A DNA stretch of 64,000 bases. Source: Pseudomonas prosekii. Its GTDB lineage: Bacteria > Pseudomonadota > Gammaproteobacteria > Pseudomonadales > Pseudomonadaceae. How positions within the stretch are numbered: the stretch's first letter is position 1; each line of letters starts with the position of its first letter. This document shows, one piece after another, positions 45,000-53,970 of this stretch. The translations under genes were made by a program, and so were the position numbers. The DNA is taken from contig NZ_LT629762.1 of assembly GCF_900105155.1 (NCBI RefSeq), positions 1,116,001 to 1,180,000 of the forward strand, written 5' to 3'. The notes under the pieces are model-generated. The model saw only the letters and a program-made list of their open reading frames with translations, had not been told where the DNA came from and did no database searches.

Positions 45000-46280
45000 T
45001 CAGACGTAGCTTTTCTTGCCACCACTTTGCGGCGGATGGCCTTTGAATACGGGTGGGCCATCCATGGTGATCAGCAGTTTGTCGCCCTTGCGCGACAGCC
45101 ATGGCGTGGCTTCGCTGCCGGTTTTTGAGGTGGTGCCCGACGGGCTCAGTTCGATGTGATCGAGGTCGATTTCGATCAGGCCGATGACGTAGGTGTAGAC
45201 CATGCTGCTGAAGAAACCGCTCTTGAACTCAAACGCGCATTCGACCACCTGATCGCCGTATTCCATGCGCATTTTCGGCTTCAGCGACGCTACTGAAACG
45301 GCGCCGTTGGCTACTGCCGAATAGACGCTGCACACCAATGCAACCTTGCCGCCCATGCGCTGGGAGATGGCCGGGTTGATTTCCACGGTTTCGATGCCCG
45401 GCGCCGAGGCACTGGCGTTGACCACGTCGCCGGTGTGGAAGACGAACGGATCGGCGTCGAACGAACCGCTTTTGTCCGGTGCCTGGATGATCGACATGCG
45501 GCCATCCGGGCGAAGAATGCCGACGCGCAGATCGAGGTCGTCGTTGTCCTGGTTATCGCCGTTATCGACCCAGGTCGCGCTGACGCGAATGACTTTCGGC
45601 GCCGACGGGCCTTTCTCCAGCGACACTTTGTGGCTGGTGCCGGGCTTGTCGAGGGTGATCAGCGACTTGGCGATGTTGACCGGTTTAGCGGCGGCGGGCG
45701 GCGCTGGGGTCGGGGTCGGGGTTGGCGCTGCAGTCGGCGCGGCGGCTGGCGCTTCGTCGGCGACTTCGATGCCGTAGAGGCCGCAGAGCCCGGCGAGGCC
45801 CGAGGCAAATCCCTGCCAGACCGAACGCGCCTTGAGCTGGCCGTTGCGCACGTAGAGTTCAAGCACGACGATGCCGGTCTCTTGCGAGAACGTGCCCGGT
45901 GCGAGTTCGAGGGTCTGGTCGCCGACGATCACTTGCGCGCGCAGGTCCTTGACCGCCGCGAAACCACCGCCGCTGCCATCCTGAGTCAGGCTGATGGCGA
46001 TTTTGGTGATGTTCGCCGGCAGACGCGACAGGTCAAAACCGATGCGGTGGCTGACCACGCCGTTCTGGCTGACCGGCGCAATGAAACTGGCGGCGCCCGA
46101 GGCGTGTTCCGGCGCGTTGAAAAACACCACGCCGCTGTCGTCGACAACCTTGCCGGTTTCGGTGACGAGGAACGCCGTGAGGTTAACGTCGAGATTGTCG
46201 CCGGCCGCATGGCTGACCACGACTTGCCCCTTGGGCATGCTGAGGGTGGTGTTCTCGCCGGGCTTGAGGGATTGAGTCAC
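45000..46280 (-). CDS. Orphan two-domain TerD/TerA-family protein
   Basis: 426 residues. Residues 1-175 are a TerD-type beta-sandwich (LKPGENTTLSMPKGQ, DLSRLPANITKIAISLTQDG), then an Ala/Pro/Thr linker (177-200), then a second TerA-like domain (ATWVDNGDNQDNDDLDLRVGILRPDG, rich in Asp that could bind Ca2+). Such proteins take part in tellurite or phage/stress resistance clusters, normally as terABCDE. Here it stands alone without terB, terC or terE nearby. Function unclear. Confidence 0.85.
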   Translation of the reverse strand: MTQSLKPGENTTLSMPKGQVVVSHAAGDNLDVNLTAFLVTETGKVVDDSGVVFFNAPEHASGAASFIAPVSQNGVVSHRIGFDLSRLPANITKIAISLTQDGSGGGFAAVKDLRAQVIVGDQTLELAPGTFSQETGIVVLELYVRNGQLKARSVWQGFASGLAGLCGLYGIEVADEAPAAAPTAAPTPTPTPAPPAAAKPVNIAKSLITLDKPGTSHKVSLEKGPSAPKVIRVSATWVDNGDNQDNDDLDLRVGILRPDGRMSIIQAPDKSGSFDADPFVFHTGDVVNASASAPGIETVEINPAISQRMGGKVALVCSVYSAVANGAVSVASLKPKMRMEYGDQVVECAFEFKSGFFSSMVYTYVIGLIEIDLDHIELSPSGTTSKTGSEATPWLSRKGDKLLITMDGPPVFKGHPPQSGGKKSYV

Positions 46281-46457
46281 TGAAAGTCGCCTATTCCATG
46301 GGGTTATGGCAGCACACGGCAGGTGTGCCGCCCCTTCATTTCATTCAGGGAGCGCGCAGCCAGCCCAGGGAACAGTCTGTCGAACAGGGCCGTACCGCCG
46401 ACGGAGTTTAACGGCTTGCGCGGCATTTTTGGCAGGGCTTTGCGCAAACGCCAGGCA

Positions 46458-46490
46458 TAAAAAAACCGCTCACAAGGAACGGTTTTTTTA
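46458..46490 (-). terminator. Intrinsic terminator of lpxO
   Basis: AAAAAACCG.. and CGGTTTTTTT arms with short loop; on the minus strand a T tract follows the stem, 13 bp after the hydroxylase stop codon. About 210 bp between the TerD and lpxO genes hold only this hairpin. Confidence 0.8.
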
Positions 46491-46502
46491 TCGTGGCCGG
46501 TT

Positions 46503-47441
46503 TTAGCCGAACAACCAATACGCCAACAATGCCAGCACCACCACCGCGAGGATCGGGCGTGCGATGCGGTAGGCCTTGGGATTGCGGCGTTTCCATTGTT
46601 TGACCACGCCGCTGAATTTGTCGCTGGAGTTCTTGCTCCAGGCGTAGGCGCGGTTGATTCCGCCAACGTGTTCATCGTCGAGATTCTGCGGTGCAGTGGC
46701 GCGGCCCAGCAGGCCGCTGACCCAGCGATTGATGCGCGTCATGAAGCGGTTGCTCAGCGGCCGCTCGATGTCGCAGAACAGAATCACCCGAGTTTTTTCC
46801 GTCTCATTCTTGACCCAATGCACGTAGGTCTCGTCGAACATCACGTCTTCGCCATCGCGCCAGGCGTAGACCTGACCGTCGACGAAAATTCGGCAATCGT
46901 CGGAGTTCGGCGTCGACAGCCCCAAGTGATAACGCAATGAACCGGCGAACGGATCGCGGTGCGGGTTAAGGTGGCTGCCGCCCGGCAACAGGGCGAACAT
47001 TGCGCCTTTGACATTGGGAATGCTGCTGACCAGCGCCACGGTTTTCGGGCACAGGGTTTCGGCGGATGGCAACGGTTTGTCGTACCACTTGAGGTAAAAA
47101 CGCTTCCAGCCCTTTTTGAAGAACGAGCCGAAACCGGCGTCGTTGTTCTTTTCGGCGGCGCGAATATAGCCCTCGTCGAACAGGTGCATGGCTTCGTCGC
47201 GGATGATTTCCCAGTTGTCCTTGAGCACGTCCAGTTCCGGAAACTTGCTGCGGTCCAGATACGGCTTGGACGGCACGCCAGAGAACAAGTACATCAGCGC
47301 GTTGTACGGCGCAAACAACGCCGAGTGGTTAACGAACTGACGCAGGACGGGCAAACGTGCCTTGCCGCGCAAATGCACATAGAGGGTACTGCCGAGGAAC
47401 AGCAGCAACACCGACGCCTTCGCGGCAAAGGAAAAGGTCAT
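46503..47441 (-). CDS. lpxO: Aspartyl/asparaginyl beta-hydroxylase-type lipid A dioxygenase
   Basis: 312 residues with an N-terminal membrane anchor (VLLLFLGSTLYVHL) and a C-terminal membrane helix (ILAVVVLALLAYWLFG). The Fe(II)/2-oxoglutarate site is visible as His161-x-Asp163 in NPHRDPFAG and His208 in ETYVHW, with an Arg (218) for 2-oxoglutarate. LpxO 2-hydroxylates an acyl chain of lipid A at the inner membrane. Sequence and length fit this family better than cytosolic hydroxylases. Own promoter, with a gene-free stretch upstream. Confidence 0.85.
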   Translation of the reverse strand: MTFSFAAKASVLLLFLGSTLYVHLRGKARLPVLRQFVNHSALFAPYNALMYLFSGVPSKPYLDRSKFPELDVLKDNWEIIRDEAMHLFDEGYIRAAEKNNDAGFGSFFKKGWKRFYLKWYDKPLPSAETLCPKTVALVSSIPNVKGAMFALLPGGSHLNPHRDPFAGSLRYHLGLSTPNSDDCRIFVDGQVYAWRDGEDVMFDETYVHWVKNETEKTRVILFCDIERPLSNRFMTRINRWVSGLLGRATAPQNLDDEHVGGINRAYAWSKNSSDKFSGVVKQWKRRNPKAYRIARPILAVVVLALLAYWLFG

Positions 47442-47672
47442 CTACGACTCCTTGAGATTTAAGCTTTGGTGCACAACGCCCTATACCCGACGTGGCAGCC
47501 GGCCATGATAACCACTACCGGACCGGGGAAAAACCCGCTTGATTGAACAAACAGTGTTAAAGGTTGCGCAATAAAGCACTTATTACCATAACCATCCTGA
47601 ACGACGGCTGACTTGGGTCAGGGTTGGTTTTGATTGGGTAATGGATCCCTGGTAGCGAGCCAGTCCTATCTA
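47442..47672. other. Intergenic region, nothing recognised
   Basis: About 230 bp upstream of lpxO with an AT-rich patch (GAACAAACAGTGTTAAAGG). It should contain the lpxO promoter. No ORF or RNA gene seen. Confidence 0.6.
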
Positions 47673-47781
47673 TGTGGTGAGCCCATTACATTTCTGTGGT
47701 TAGCCAGCAACATTTCTGTGTGAGCAGTCACAGCTCTGTGGTTAACCAGCAACATCTCTGTTGTGAGCCAGACACATCACC
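47673..47781 (+). repeat. Five degenerate 20-23-bp copies of a REP terminus
   Basis: TGTGG(T)... units begin at 47673, 47695, 47717, 47737 and 47759, each ending in a CAGCAACATTTC-like tail, and run into the REP doublet at 47782. The units share the TGTGGtgAGC start with the doublet foot. Confidence 0.82.
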
Positions 47782-47886
47782 TGTGGCGAGGGGGCTTGCC
47801 CCCGTTGGATTGCGCAGCAATCCCGTTTTTTCAGATCAACAGAAGGGCCGTTGCGCGACCCAACGGGGGCAAGCCCCCTCGCCACA
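47782..47886. repeat. REP doublet, TGTGGCGAGGGGGCTTGCCCC class
   Basis: Inverted pair between lpxO and cysK (both on the minus strand, transcribed leftwards). Right-side relics of further termini (TTTGCCATAAACG, GCGGGCCACAAAAG) lie at about 47895-47925. Confidence 0.9.
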
Positions 47887-47959
47887 AAAACTTCCTTTGC
47901 CATAAACGCTTGCGGGCCACAAAAGCTTCTTTATCCCCGCGTTGAAACAGGTCTGGCGA

Positions 47960-48934
47960 TCAGGCCTGGTTCTCGGCTTCGGTAAACAGGTCGCTGAACA
48001 GCATGCTCGACAAGTAACGCTCGCCGGAATCCGGCAGGATCACCACGATGGTCTTGCCCTGCATTTCCGGGGTTTCGGCCAAACGCACCGCTACCGCCAT
48101 CGCCGCGCCGCACGAGATACCGCACAAAATCCCTTCTTCCTGCATCAAGCGCAGGGCCATCGCTTTGGATTCATCGTCAGTCACCACTTCAACCCGATCG
48201 ACCATCGACAAATCCAGGTTCTTCGGCACAAAACCGGCGCCAATGCCCTGAATCTTGTGCGGGCTCGGCTTGATCTCTTCGCCGGCCAAGGCCTGCGAAA
48301 TCACCGGCGACGACACCGGCTCCACGGCCACCGAGATAATCGGTTTGCCTTGGGTATTCTTGATATACCGCGAAATACCGGTAATGGTTCCACCGGTTCC
48401 GACGCCGGCGACCAGCACATCGACTGCGCCATCGGTGTCGTTCCAGATTTCCGGGCCAGTGGTCTTCTCGTGGATCGCCGGGTTGGCCGGGTTATCAAAC
48501 TGCGCCGGCATGAAGTAAGTGGCCGGGTCGCTGGCGAGAATTTCCGCAGCCTTGTCGATCGCGCCCTTCATGCCTTTGGCCGGTTCGGTCAGTACCAGTT
48601 CGGCGCCCAAAGCCTTCAACACTTTGCGCCGTTCGATGCTCATCGACGCCGGCATGGTCAGCATCAGTTTGTAACCACGGGCGGCGGCAACGAACGCCAG
48701 GCCAATTCCGGTATTGCCCGAAGTCGGCTCGACAATGGTCATGCCCGGCTTGAGTTTGCCGGTGCTTTCGGCGTCCCAGATCATGTTCGCGCCGATCCGG
48801 CACTTGACCGAATAACCGGGGTTGCGCCCCTCGATCTTGGCCAGGATAGTCACGCCGCGTGGCGCGATGCGATTGATCTGTACCAACGGCGTGTTGCCGA
48901 TGGAATGGGCGTTGTCAGCAAAAATACGGCTCAT
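47960..48934 (-). CDS. cysK: Cysteine synthase A
   Basis: 324 residues. PLP lysine K44 in [10 protein letters not shown], phosphate/substrate loop [10 protein letters not shown], and the later [14 protein letters not shown] and GISCGAA. It joins O-acetylserine and sulfide to cysteine in the cytosol. The sequence around the lysine ([15 protein letters not shown]) is that of CysK rather than CysM. Single gene, divergent from the DUF748 protein. Confidence 0.93.
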   Translation of the reverse strand: MSRIFADNAHSIGNTPLVQINRIAPRGVTILAKIEGRNPGYSVKCRIGANMIWDAESTGKLKPGMTIVEPTSGNTGIGLAFVAAARGYKLMLTMPASMSIERRKVLKALGAELVLTEPAKGMKGAIDKAAEILASDPATYFMPAQFDNPANPAIHEKTTGPEIWNDTDGAVDVLVAGVGTGGTITGISRYIKNTQGKPIISVAVEPVSSPVISQALAGEEIKPSPHKIQGIGAGFVPKNLDLSMVDRVEVVTDDESKAMALRLMQEEGILCGISCGAAMAVAVRLAETPEMQGKTIVVILPDSGERYLSSMLFSDLFTEAENQA

Positions 48935-49061
48935 GGCTGGGTCCTTGTACAGCGTTGAAGAAGTTGTCCACGGTATGCCTGTTGCGGATGGTCGTCCAGT
49001 TCAGGCGAACGTCCGGCAACCACAGCAGTCAATGCCTTTACATTGCCAAGGAATTGCCATT

Positions 49062-50138
49062 ATGAAGCGTCGATACAGCTGGCCACTTTGGACCCTCGCC
49101 GGCGTCATTGTGCTGTTGGTCGCACTGGATATCGCCCTGCCCTATCTGGTGCGTAATTACCTCAACGATAAACTCGCCGACATGGGTGACTACCGCGGCC
49201 AGGTGACTGACGTCGACCTGGCTCTGTGGCGCGGAGCCTATCGAATCAACGGCCTGAAAATCGTCAAGGTCGACGGCAAAGTCCCGGTGCCGTTCGTCAA
49301 CGCGCCGCTGATCGACCTCTCGGTCAGTTGGCATTCACTGTGGTACGACCATGCCGTGGTCGCCGAAGTGCAGTTCATCAATCCTGAGATCAACTTCGTC
49401 GACGGTGGCGCCAACAAGCAGAATTCCCAGACCGGTCGAGGCACCGACTGGCGCGAGCAGATGAGCAAGTTGCTGCCGATCACCCTCAACGAAGTGCGCA
49501 TCAACGACGGCAAAATCACCTTCCGCAACTTCAACTCGCAACCGCCCGTGAACATGAACGCCACACAGGTCAACGCCAGCCTGTTCAACCTGACCAACGT
49601 GGTCGACACCGAAGGCAAACGTGACGCTCGCTTCGAGGGCAAGGCCTTGCTGCTCGGCCACGCGCCGCTGGAGTCCACCGCCACCTTCGACCCGCTGAGC
49701 AATTTCGAAGACTTCGAGTTTCGCTTGCGCGCCAAAGACATCGAACTCAAACGCATGAACGACTTCGCCTCGGCCTATGGCAAGTTCGACTTCAACGCCG
49801 GCCATGGCGACGTGGTGATCGAGGCAGAAGCCAACAAGGCTCAGCTCAAGGGCTACATCAAACCGCTGCTGCGCGACGTCGAAGTGTTCAATTGGCAGCA
49901 AGACGTCGAAAACGAGAACAAGGGCATTTTGCGCTCCGTGTGGGAAGCCATCGTCGGCGGCAGCGAAACCGTGCTGAAGAACCAACGCAAAAACCAGTTC
50001 GCCACCCGCGTCGAACTCAGCGGCAACGTGCATCAGCAAAATATCAGCGCGTTCCAGGCGTTTTTGCAGATTTTGCGTAACGGTTTTGTCCAGGCATTCA
50101 ATGCTCGCTATGAACAGCCGAAGCCGGATCAGAATTAA
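49062..50138 (+). CDS. DUF748-type envelope protein (AsmA-like)
   Basis: 358 residues from the ATG at 49062; upstream in-frame extension runs into the cysK promoter. One N-terminal membrane helix (PLWTLAGVIVLLVALDIALP) is followed by a repetitive beta-rich periplasmic domain (VDLALWRGAYRINGLKIVKVDG, later FEFRLRAKDIELK) as in DUF748/AsmA-like proteins, some of which help move lipids between membranes. Its function here is unproven. Confidence 0.78.
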   Translation: MKRRYSWPLWTLAGVIVLLVALDIALPYLVRNYLNDKLADMGDYRGQVTDVDLALWRGAYRINGLKIVKVDGKVPVPFVNAPLIDLSVSWHSLWYDHAVVAEVQFINPEINFVDGGANKQNSQTGRGTDWREQMSKLLPITLNEVRINDGKITFRNFNSQPPVNMNATQVNASLFNLTNVVDTEGKRDARFEGKALLLGHAPLESTATFDPLSNFEDFEFRLRAKDIELKRMNDFASAYGKFDFNAGHGDVVIEAEANKAQLKGYIKPLLRDVEVFNWQQDVENENKGILRSVWEAIVGGSETVLKNQRKNQFATRVELSGNVHQQNISAFQAFLQILRNGFVQAFNARYEQPKPDQN

Positions 50139-50635
50139 GGTTTGCGCGTGACCACATAGCGACCGGTTTCCTCCGCCGCCGCCAATGTCCGGTTCTGCTG
50201 CAGCGAATCCCAGCCCAGACACGCCAGCGCCAATGCCCTCGGTACTGCTTCGCGCCCATTGCTGTAACGGCTGATACTGCGGGCGCTGACGCCCAGCGCC
50301 TCGGCGGCCTGGTTCAACGGCAGACCGGTACGCGCGCGCCAGTCGATGAAAATTCTTGTGTTTTCGTCGGCTGAGTTCTGCGCCAGCGCGTCCAGGTATA
50401 AAGAGTCAGCGCCAATCTGGATATCCGCGTCGGCCCACTCCACCGTCCAGCCGTCATCACCGATAGCCGCCGCCTCGAAAACACGGTTATCAAGTAAAGG
50501 CCGCAGCCCCGGATACGTCTGCAGATCGCCGCTCAGGCTCAGCGTCAGTTGCTGTCCGTCAATAAAGGTCAGCTGCAGGCTAAACCCCGGCAAAGCCTTG
50601 ACGGCCGCCAACCTTGGTCGCTTCATGGGTAGCAT
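50135..50635 (-). CDS. DUF2442 domain fused to a helix-turn-helix
   Basis: 166 residues. N-terminal DUF2442 fold (LPGFSLQLTFIDGQQLTLSLSGDLQ), C-terminal HTH (LPLNQAAEALGVSARSISRYSNG). DUF2442 domains often occur in toxin-antitoxin-like or small regulatory proteins; the HTH suggests DNA binding. Its stop codon overlaps that of the convergent DUF748 gene by 4 bp. Start ATG 50635 or 50626. Confidence 0.75.
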   Translation of the reverse strand: MLPMKRPRLAAVKALPGFSLQLTFIDGQQLTLSLSGDLQTYPGLRPLLDNRVFEAAAIGDDGWTVEWADADIQIGADSLYLDALAQNSADENTRIFIDWRARTGLPLNQAAEALGVSARSISRYSNGREAVPRALALACLGWDSLQQNRTLAAAEETGRYVVTRKP

Positions 50636-50864
50636 TGTTTCCGGCCTTCAACATGAACATGCCGCATACCCTATCGCCAAATCGGCGATACCTGAATGCT
50701 GGCCTTGAGCCGAGACTGAGTCAAGATGTGACGCTGCATTCAGAGACTGAATAACCCGTCTGCGTTCACAGTAGACCGGGCTGCGCGTTATAGTCGGGGC
50801 ATCATACTTATCGCGTTCCGCCCTGCTCCGTTTCAGGTCGGCGTTACCGTTCGAGGATTAGCAG

Positions 50865-51710
50865 ATGAAGTTCGAAGGCACCCAGGCCTACGTCGCCACC
50901 GATGACCTGAAGCTGGCGGTCAACGCCGCAATTACCCTGGAGCGACCGCTGCTGGTCAAGGGTGAGCCCGGCACCGGCAAGACCATGCTCGCCGAGCAAT
51001 TGGCCGAATCGTTCGGCGCCAAGTTGATCACCTGGCACATCAAATCGACCACCAAGGCGCATCAGGGCCTGTACGAGTACGACGCGGTCAGCCGTTTGCG
51101 CGACTCGCAACTCGGCACGGAAAAGGTCCACGACGTTCGCAACTACCTGAAAAAAGGCAAGCTCTGGGAAGCCTTCGAGGCCGAAGAACGGGTGATTCTG
51201 CTGATCGACGAAATCGACAAGGCTGACATCGAGTTCCCCAACGACTTGCTGCAAGAACTCGACAAAATGGAGTTCTACGTTTACGAGATCGACGAGACGA
51301 TCAAAGCCAAAAAGCGCCCGATCATCATCATTACTTCCAACAACGAAAAAGAGCTGCCGGACGCATTCCTACGCCGCTGCTTCTTCCACTACATCGCGTT
51401 CCCCGATCGCGTGACGATGCAACGAATCGTTGACGTGCATTATCCGGACATCAAAAAAGACCTGGTCAGCGAAGCGCTGGACGTGTTCTTCGACGTGCGC
51501 AAAGTACCGGGCCTGAAGAAGAAGCCATCGACTTCGGAGCTGGTCGACTGGCTGAAACTGCTGATGGCCGACAACATCGGCGAAGCGGTGCTGCGTGAGC
51601 GCGATCCGACCAAGGCCATTCCGCCGCTGGCCGGGGCTTTGGTGAAGAACGAGCAAGACGTGCAACTGCTTGAGCGCCTAGCGTTCATGAGCCGTCGCGG
51701 CTCTCGCTGA
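50865..51710 (+). CDS. MoxR-family AAA+ ATPase
   Basis: 281 residues. Walker A GEPGTGKT (33-40), Walker B VILLIDEIDKAD, sensor-1 ITSNNEKELPDAFLRRC and arginine finger region follow the MoxR pattern. MoxR proteins act as chaperones for a partner VWA protein, inserting metals or assembling complexes. The next gene, 36 bp on, is that partner. Confidence 0.9.
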   Translation: MKFEGTQAYVATDDLKLAVNAAITLERPLLVKGEPGTGKTMLAEQLAESFGAKLITWHIKSTTKAHQGLYEYDAVSRLRDSQLGTEKVHDVRNYLKKGKLWEAFEAEERVILLIDEIDKADIEFPNDLLQELDKMEFYVYEIDETIKAKKRPIIIITSNNEKELPDAFLRRCFFHYIAFPDRVTMQRIVDVHYPDIKKDLVSEALDVFFDVRKVPGLKKKPSTSELVDWLKLLMADNIGEAVLRERDPTKAIPPLAGALVKNEQDVQLLERLAFMSRRGSR

Positions 51711-51746
51711 GTTTCGCTTTTTTTAACAAAAGCGGAGGCCATCGCC

Positions 51747-52925
51747 ATGCTGCTCAATCTGTTCAATGAAATGCGCGCAGCGAAAGTGCCGGTCTCGGTG
51801 CGCGAGTTGCTGGACCTGATCAACGCGCTGAAACAGCGCGTGGTGTTCGCCGACATGGACGAGTTTTATTACTTGGCCCGGGCGATCCTGGTGAAGGACG
51901 AAAAGCATTTCGACAAGTTCGACCGAGCCTTCGGCGCCTATTTCAACGGCCTGGAAAAACTCGACGACCACCTTCAGGCGTTGATTCCCGAAGACTGGTT
52001 GCGCAAGGAATTCGAGCGTTCGCTGACCGACGAAGAACGCGCGCAGATCCAGTCCCTGGGCGGCCTCGACAAGTTGATCGAGGAGTTCAAGAAACGCCTC
52101 GAAGAACAGAAAGAACGCCACGCTGGCGGCAACAAGTGGATCGGCACCGGCGGCACCAGCCCGTTCGGTTCGGGCGGCTTCAACCCGGAAGGCATCCGCG
52201 TCGGCGATGCCGGCAAGCGTCAGGGCAAAGCGGTGAAAGTCTGGGATCAGCGCGAGTACAAAAACCTCGACGACTCAGTGGAACTCGGCACGCGCAATAT
52301 CAAAGTTGCACTGCGCCGCTTGCGCAAGTTCGCGCGCCAAGGTGCGGCGGAAGAACTCGACATCGACGGCACCATCGACCACACCGCGCGCGATGCCGGG
52401 TTGCTGAATATTCAGATGCGCCCGGAACGACGCAACACCGTGAAGTTGTTGCTGCTGTTCGACATCGGCGGTTCGATGGACGCGCATGTGAAGATTTGCG
52501 AGGAATTGTTCTCGGCGTGCAAAACCGAGTTCAAGCATTTGGAGTATTTCTACTTCCACAACTTCGTTTACGAGTCGGTGTGGAAGAACAACATGCGCCG
52601 CACTTCCGAACGTTTCTCGACCCAGGATTTGCTGCACAAGTACGGCGCCGACTACAAGGTCATCTTCATCGGCGACGCCGCCATGGCGCCCTACGAAATC
52701 ACCCAGGCCGGCGGCAGCGTCGAGCACTGGAACGAAGAGCCGGGCTACCTGTGGATGCAGCGTTTCATGGAGAAATACAAAAAGCTCATCTGGATCAATC
52801 CATACCCGAAAGACACCTGGGGCTACACCTCGTCGACCAACATCGTGCGCGATTTGATTGAAGACCAGATGTACCCGCTGACCTTGCGCGGGTTGGAAGA
52901 AGGGATGCGGTTTCTTTCCAAGTAA
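51747..52925 (+). CDS. VWA-domain protein, partner of the MoxR ATPase (CoxE-like)
   Basis: 392 residues. A helical N-terminal half (MLLNLFNEMRAAKVPVSVRELLDLINALK) precedes a von Willebrand A domain with the metal site D239-I-G-G-S243; the first Ser of the usual D-x-S-x-S is Gly here. It is co-transcribed with the MoxR gene (GCGGAGG near the ATG). The pair may assemble or activate an unidentified enzyme or membrane complex. An Asn-rich linker (GGNKWIGTGGTSPFGSGGF) joins the halves. Confidence 0.88.
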   Translation: MLLNLFNEMRAAKVPVSVRELLDLINALKQRVVFADMDEFYYLARAILVKDEKHFDKFDRAFGAYFNGLEKLDDHLQALIPEDWLRKEFERSLTDEERAQIQSLGGLDKLIEEFKKRLEEQKERHAGGNKWIGTGGTSPFGSGGFNPEGIRVGDAGKRQGKAVKVWDQREYKNLDDSVELGTRNIKVALRRLRKFARQGAAEELDIDGTIDHTARDAGLLNIQMRPERRNTVKLLLLFDIGGSMDAHVKICEELFSACKTEFKHLEYFYFHNFVYESVWKNNMRRTSERFSTQDLLHKYGADYKVIFIGDAAMAPYEITQAGGSVEHWNEEPGYLWMQRFMEKYKKLIWINPYPKDTWGYTSSTNIVRDLIEDQMYPLTLRGLEEGMRFLSK

Positions 52926-52946
52926 CTTCGCTGCCCGGCCGGACAC

Positions 52947-53040
52947 CATCGCGAGCAAGCTCGCTCCCACAGGGAAATGTGTCGTTCACACAGTGTGTGG
53001 GCAACACCGATCCAGTGTGGGAGCGAGCTTGCTCGCGATG
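52947..53040. repeat. REP doublet, ATCGCGAGCAAGCTCGCTCCCAC class
   Basis: Inverted pair just before the pxpC stop codon and after the VWA gene. Confidence 0.9.
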
Positions 53041-53043
53041 CTT

Positions 53044-53970
53044 TTAATGGTTCACAAACCGTCGCAGATATTCGACCTGCTCCCGATGCGCGAAGTCCTG
53101 CATCACCGGGCGTAATCGCACCTTCGTCCCCGGCAGGCATTGCGCCAGCCGCGCCAATGCCAGCGGCGTCAACGCGCCCAATCGCGGATAGCCGCCGATG
53201 GTCTGCCGATCATTGAGCAGCACAATCGGCTGGCCATCCGGCGGCACTTGCACGGCGCCGAGCGGGATGCCTTCGGAGATCATCGGTTGGCCCTGATATT
53301 CCAGCGGCGTGCCGAGCAGACGAACGCCCATGCGATCGGCGCGGCTGTCCAGTTCCCAGACACCGTTGAAGACATCGAACAGACTTTGCCCACTGAACGC
53401 GCCGATCTGCGCGCCGAGCACCAGATCCAGCGGCGCATCAACGCTGAAATTCGGCACGTGTTCGCGGGGCAATTCCCGCAGCAAAATCAGCGCACTGCCG
53501 GAATAACCCAGCGCAGCATCCTTGGCCAACGCTCGACCGAAACCGTCCAGCCCGCCGAGTTCTTCGCGAACCACCGTCGCGCTGCTGCCCAGCACCTTGG
53601 GCGCATCAAACCCGCCCGGCGCCGCCAGATAAGCACGAGCGCCGAGTCGCGGCTGGGTGAACTGCAAGCGCTGGCCTTGGTGCAGCCTGAAACTGCGCCA
53701 CGGCGCCAACGGCTGGCCATCCACTTGCGCGCCGAGGTCAGCGCCGGCCAGCGCCAGCACACAATCTTCCTCGGCCAGCACGGTGAATCCGCCGAGGGTG
53801 ATTTCCACCACTGGCGCATCCACGCCGTTACCGAGCAGCCAATTGGCCCACGACATCGAGCGCCAATCCAGCCCGCCGCCCTGGGTCACGCCCAGATGCC
53901 GCACGCCAAATCGCCCGGCGTCCTGCAACAGGCACAGCGGCGTGCTCGCTTCAATTCTCAGTCGGCTCAT
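53044..53970 (-). CDS. pxpC: 5-oxoprolinase subunit C (KipA-like)
   Basis: 308 residues of the biotin-dependent carboxyltransferase/KipA family (GVRHLGVTQGGGLDWRSMSWAN, later LLNDRQTIGGYPRLGAL). It is subunit C of the ATP-dependent 5-oxoprolinase that opens 5-oxoproline to glutamate. Its start overlaps the stop of pxpB (ATG-TGA type, 4 bp), showing translational coupling. Confidence 0.9.
   Translation of the reverse strand: MSRLRIEASTPLCLLQDAGRFGVRHLGVTQGGGLDWRSMSWANWLLGNGVDAPVVEITLGGFTVLAEEDCVLALAGADLGAQVDGQPLAPWRSFRLHQGQRLQFTQPRLGARAYLAAPGGFDAPKVLGSSATVVREELGGLDGFGRALAKDAALGYSGSALILLRELPREHVPNFSVDAPLDLVLGAQIGAFSGQSLFDVFNGVWELDSRADRMGVRLLGTPLEYQGQPMISEGIPLGAVQVPPDGQPIVLLNDRQTIGGYPRLGALTPLALARLAQCLPGTKVRLRPVMQDFAHREQVEYLRRFVNH

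Noticed and set aside
46304..46675. 123-residue minus-strand frame near lpxO
   Set aside because: Crosses the lpxO terminator and reads out of frame with the hydroxylase gene; no independent signals.
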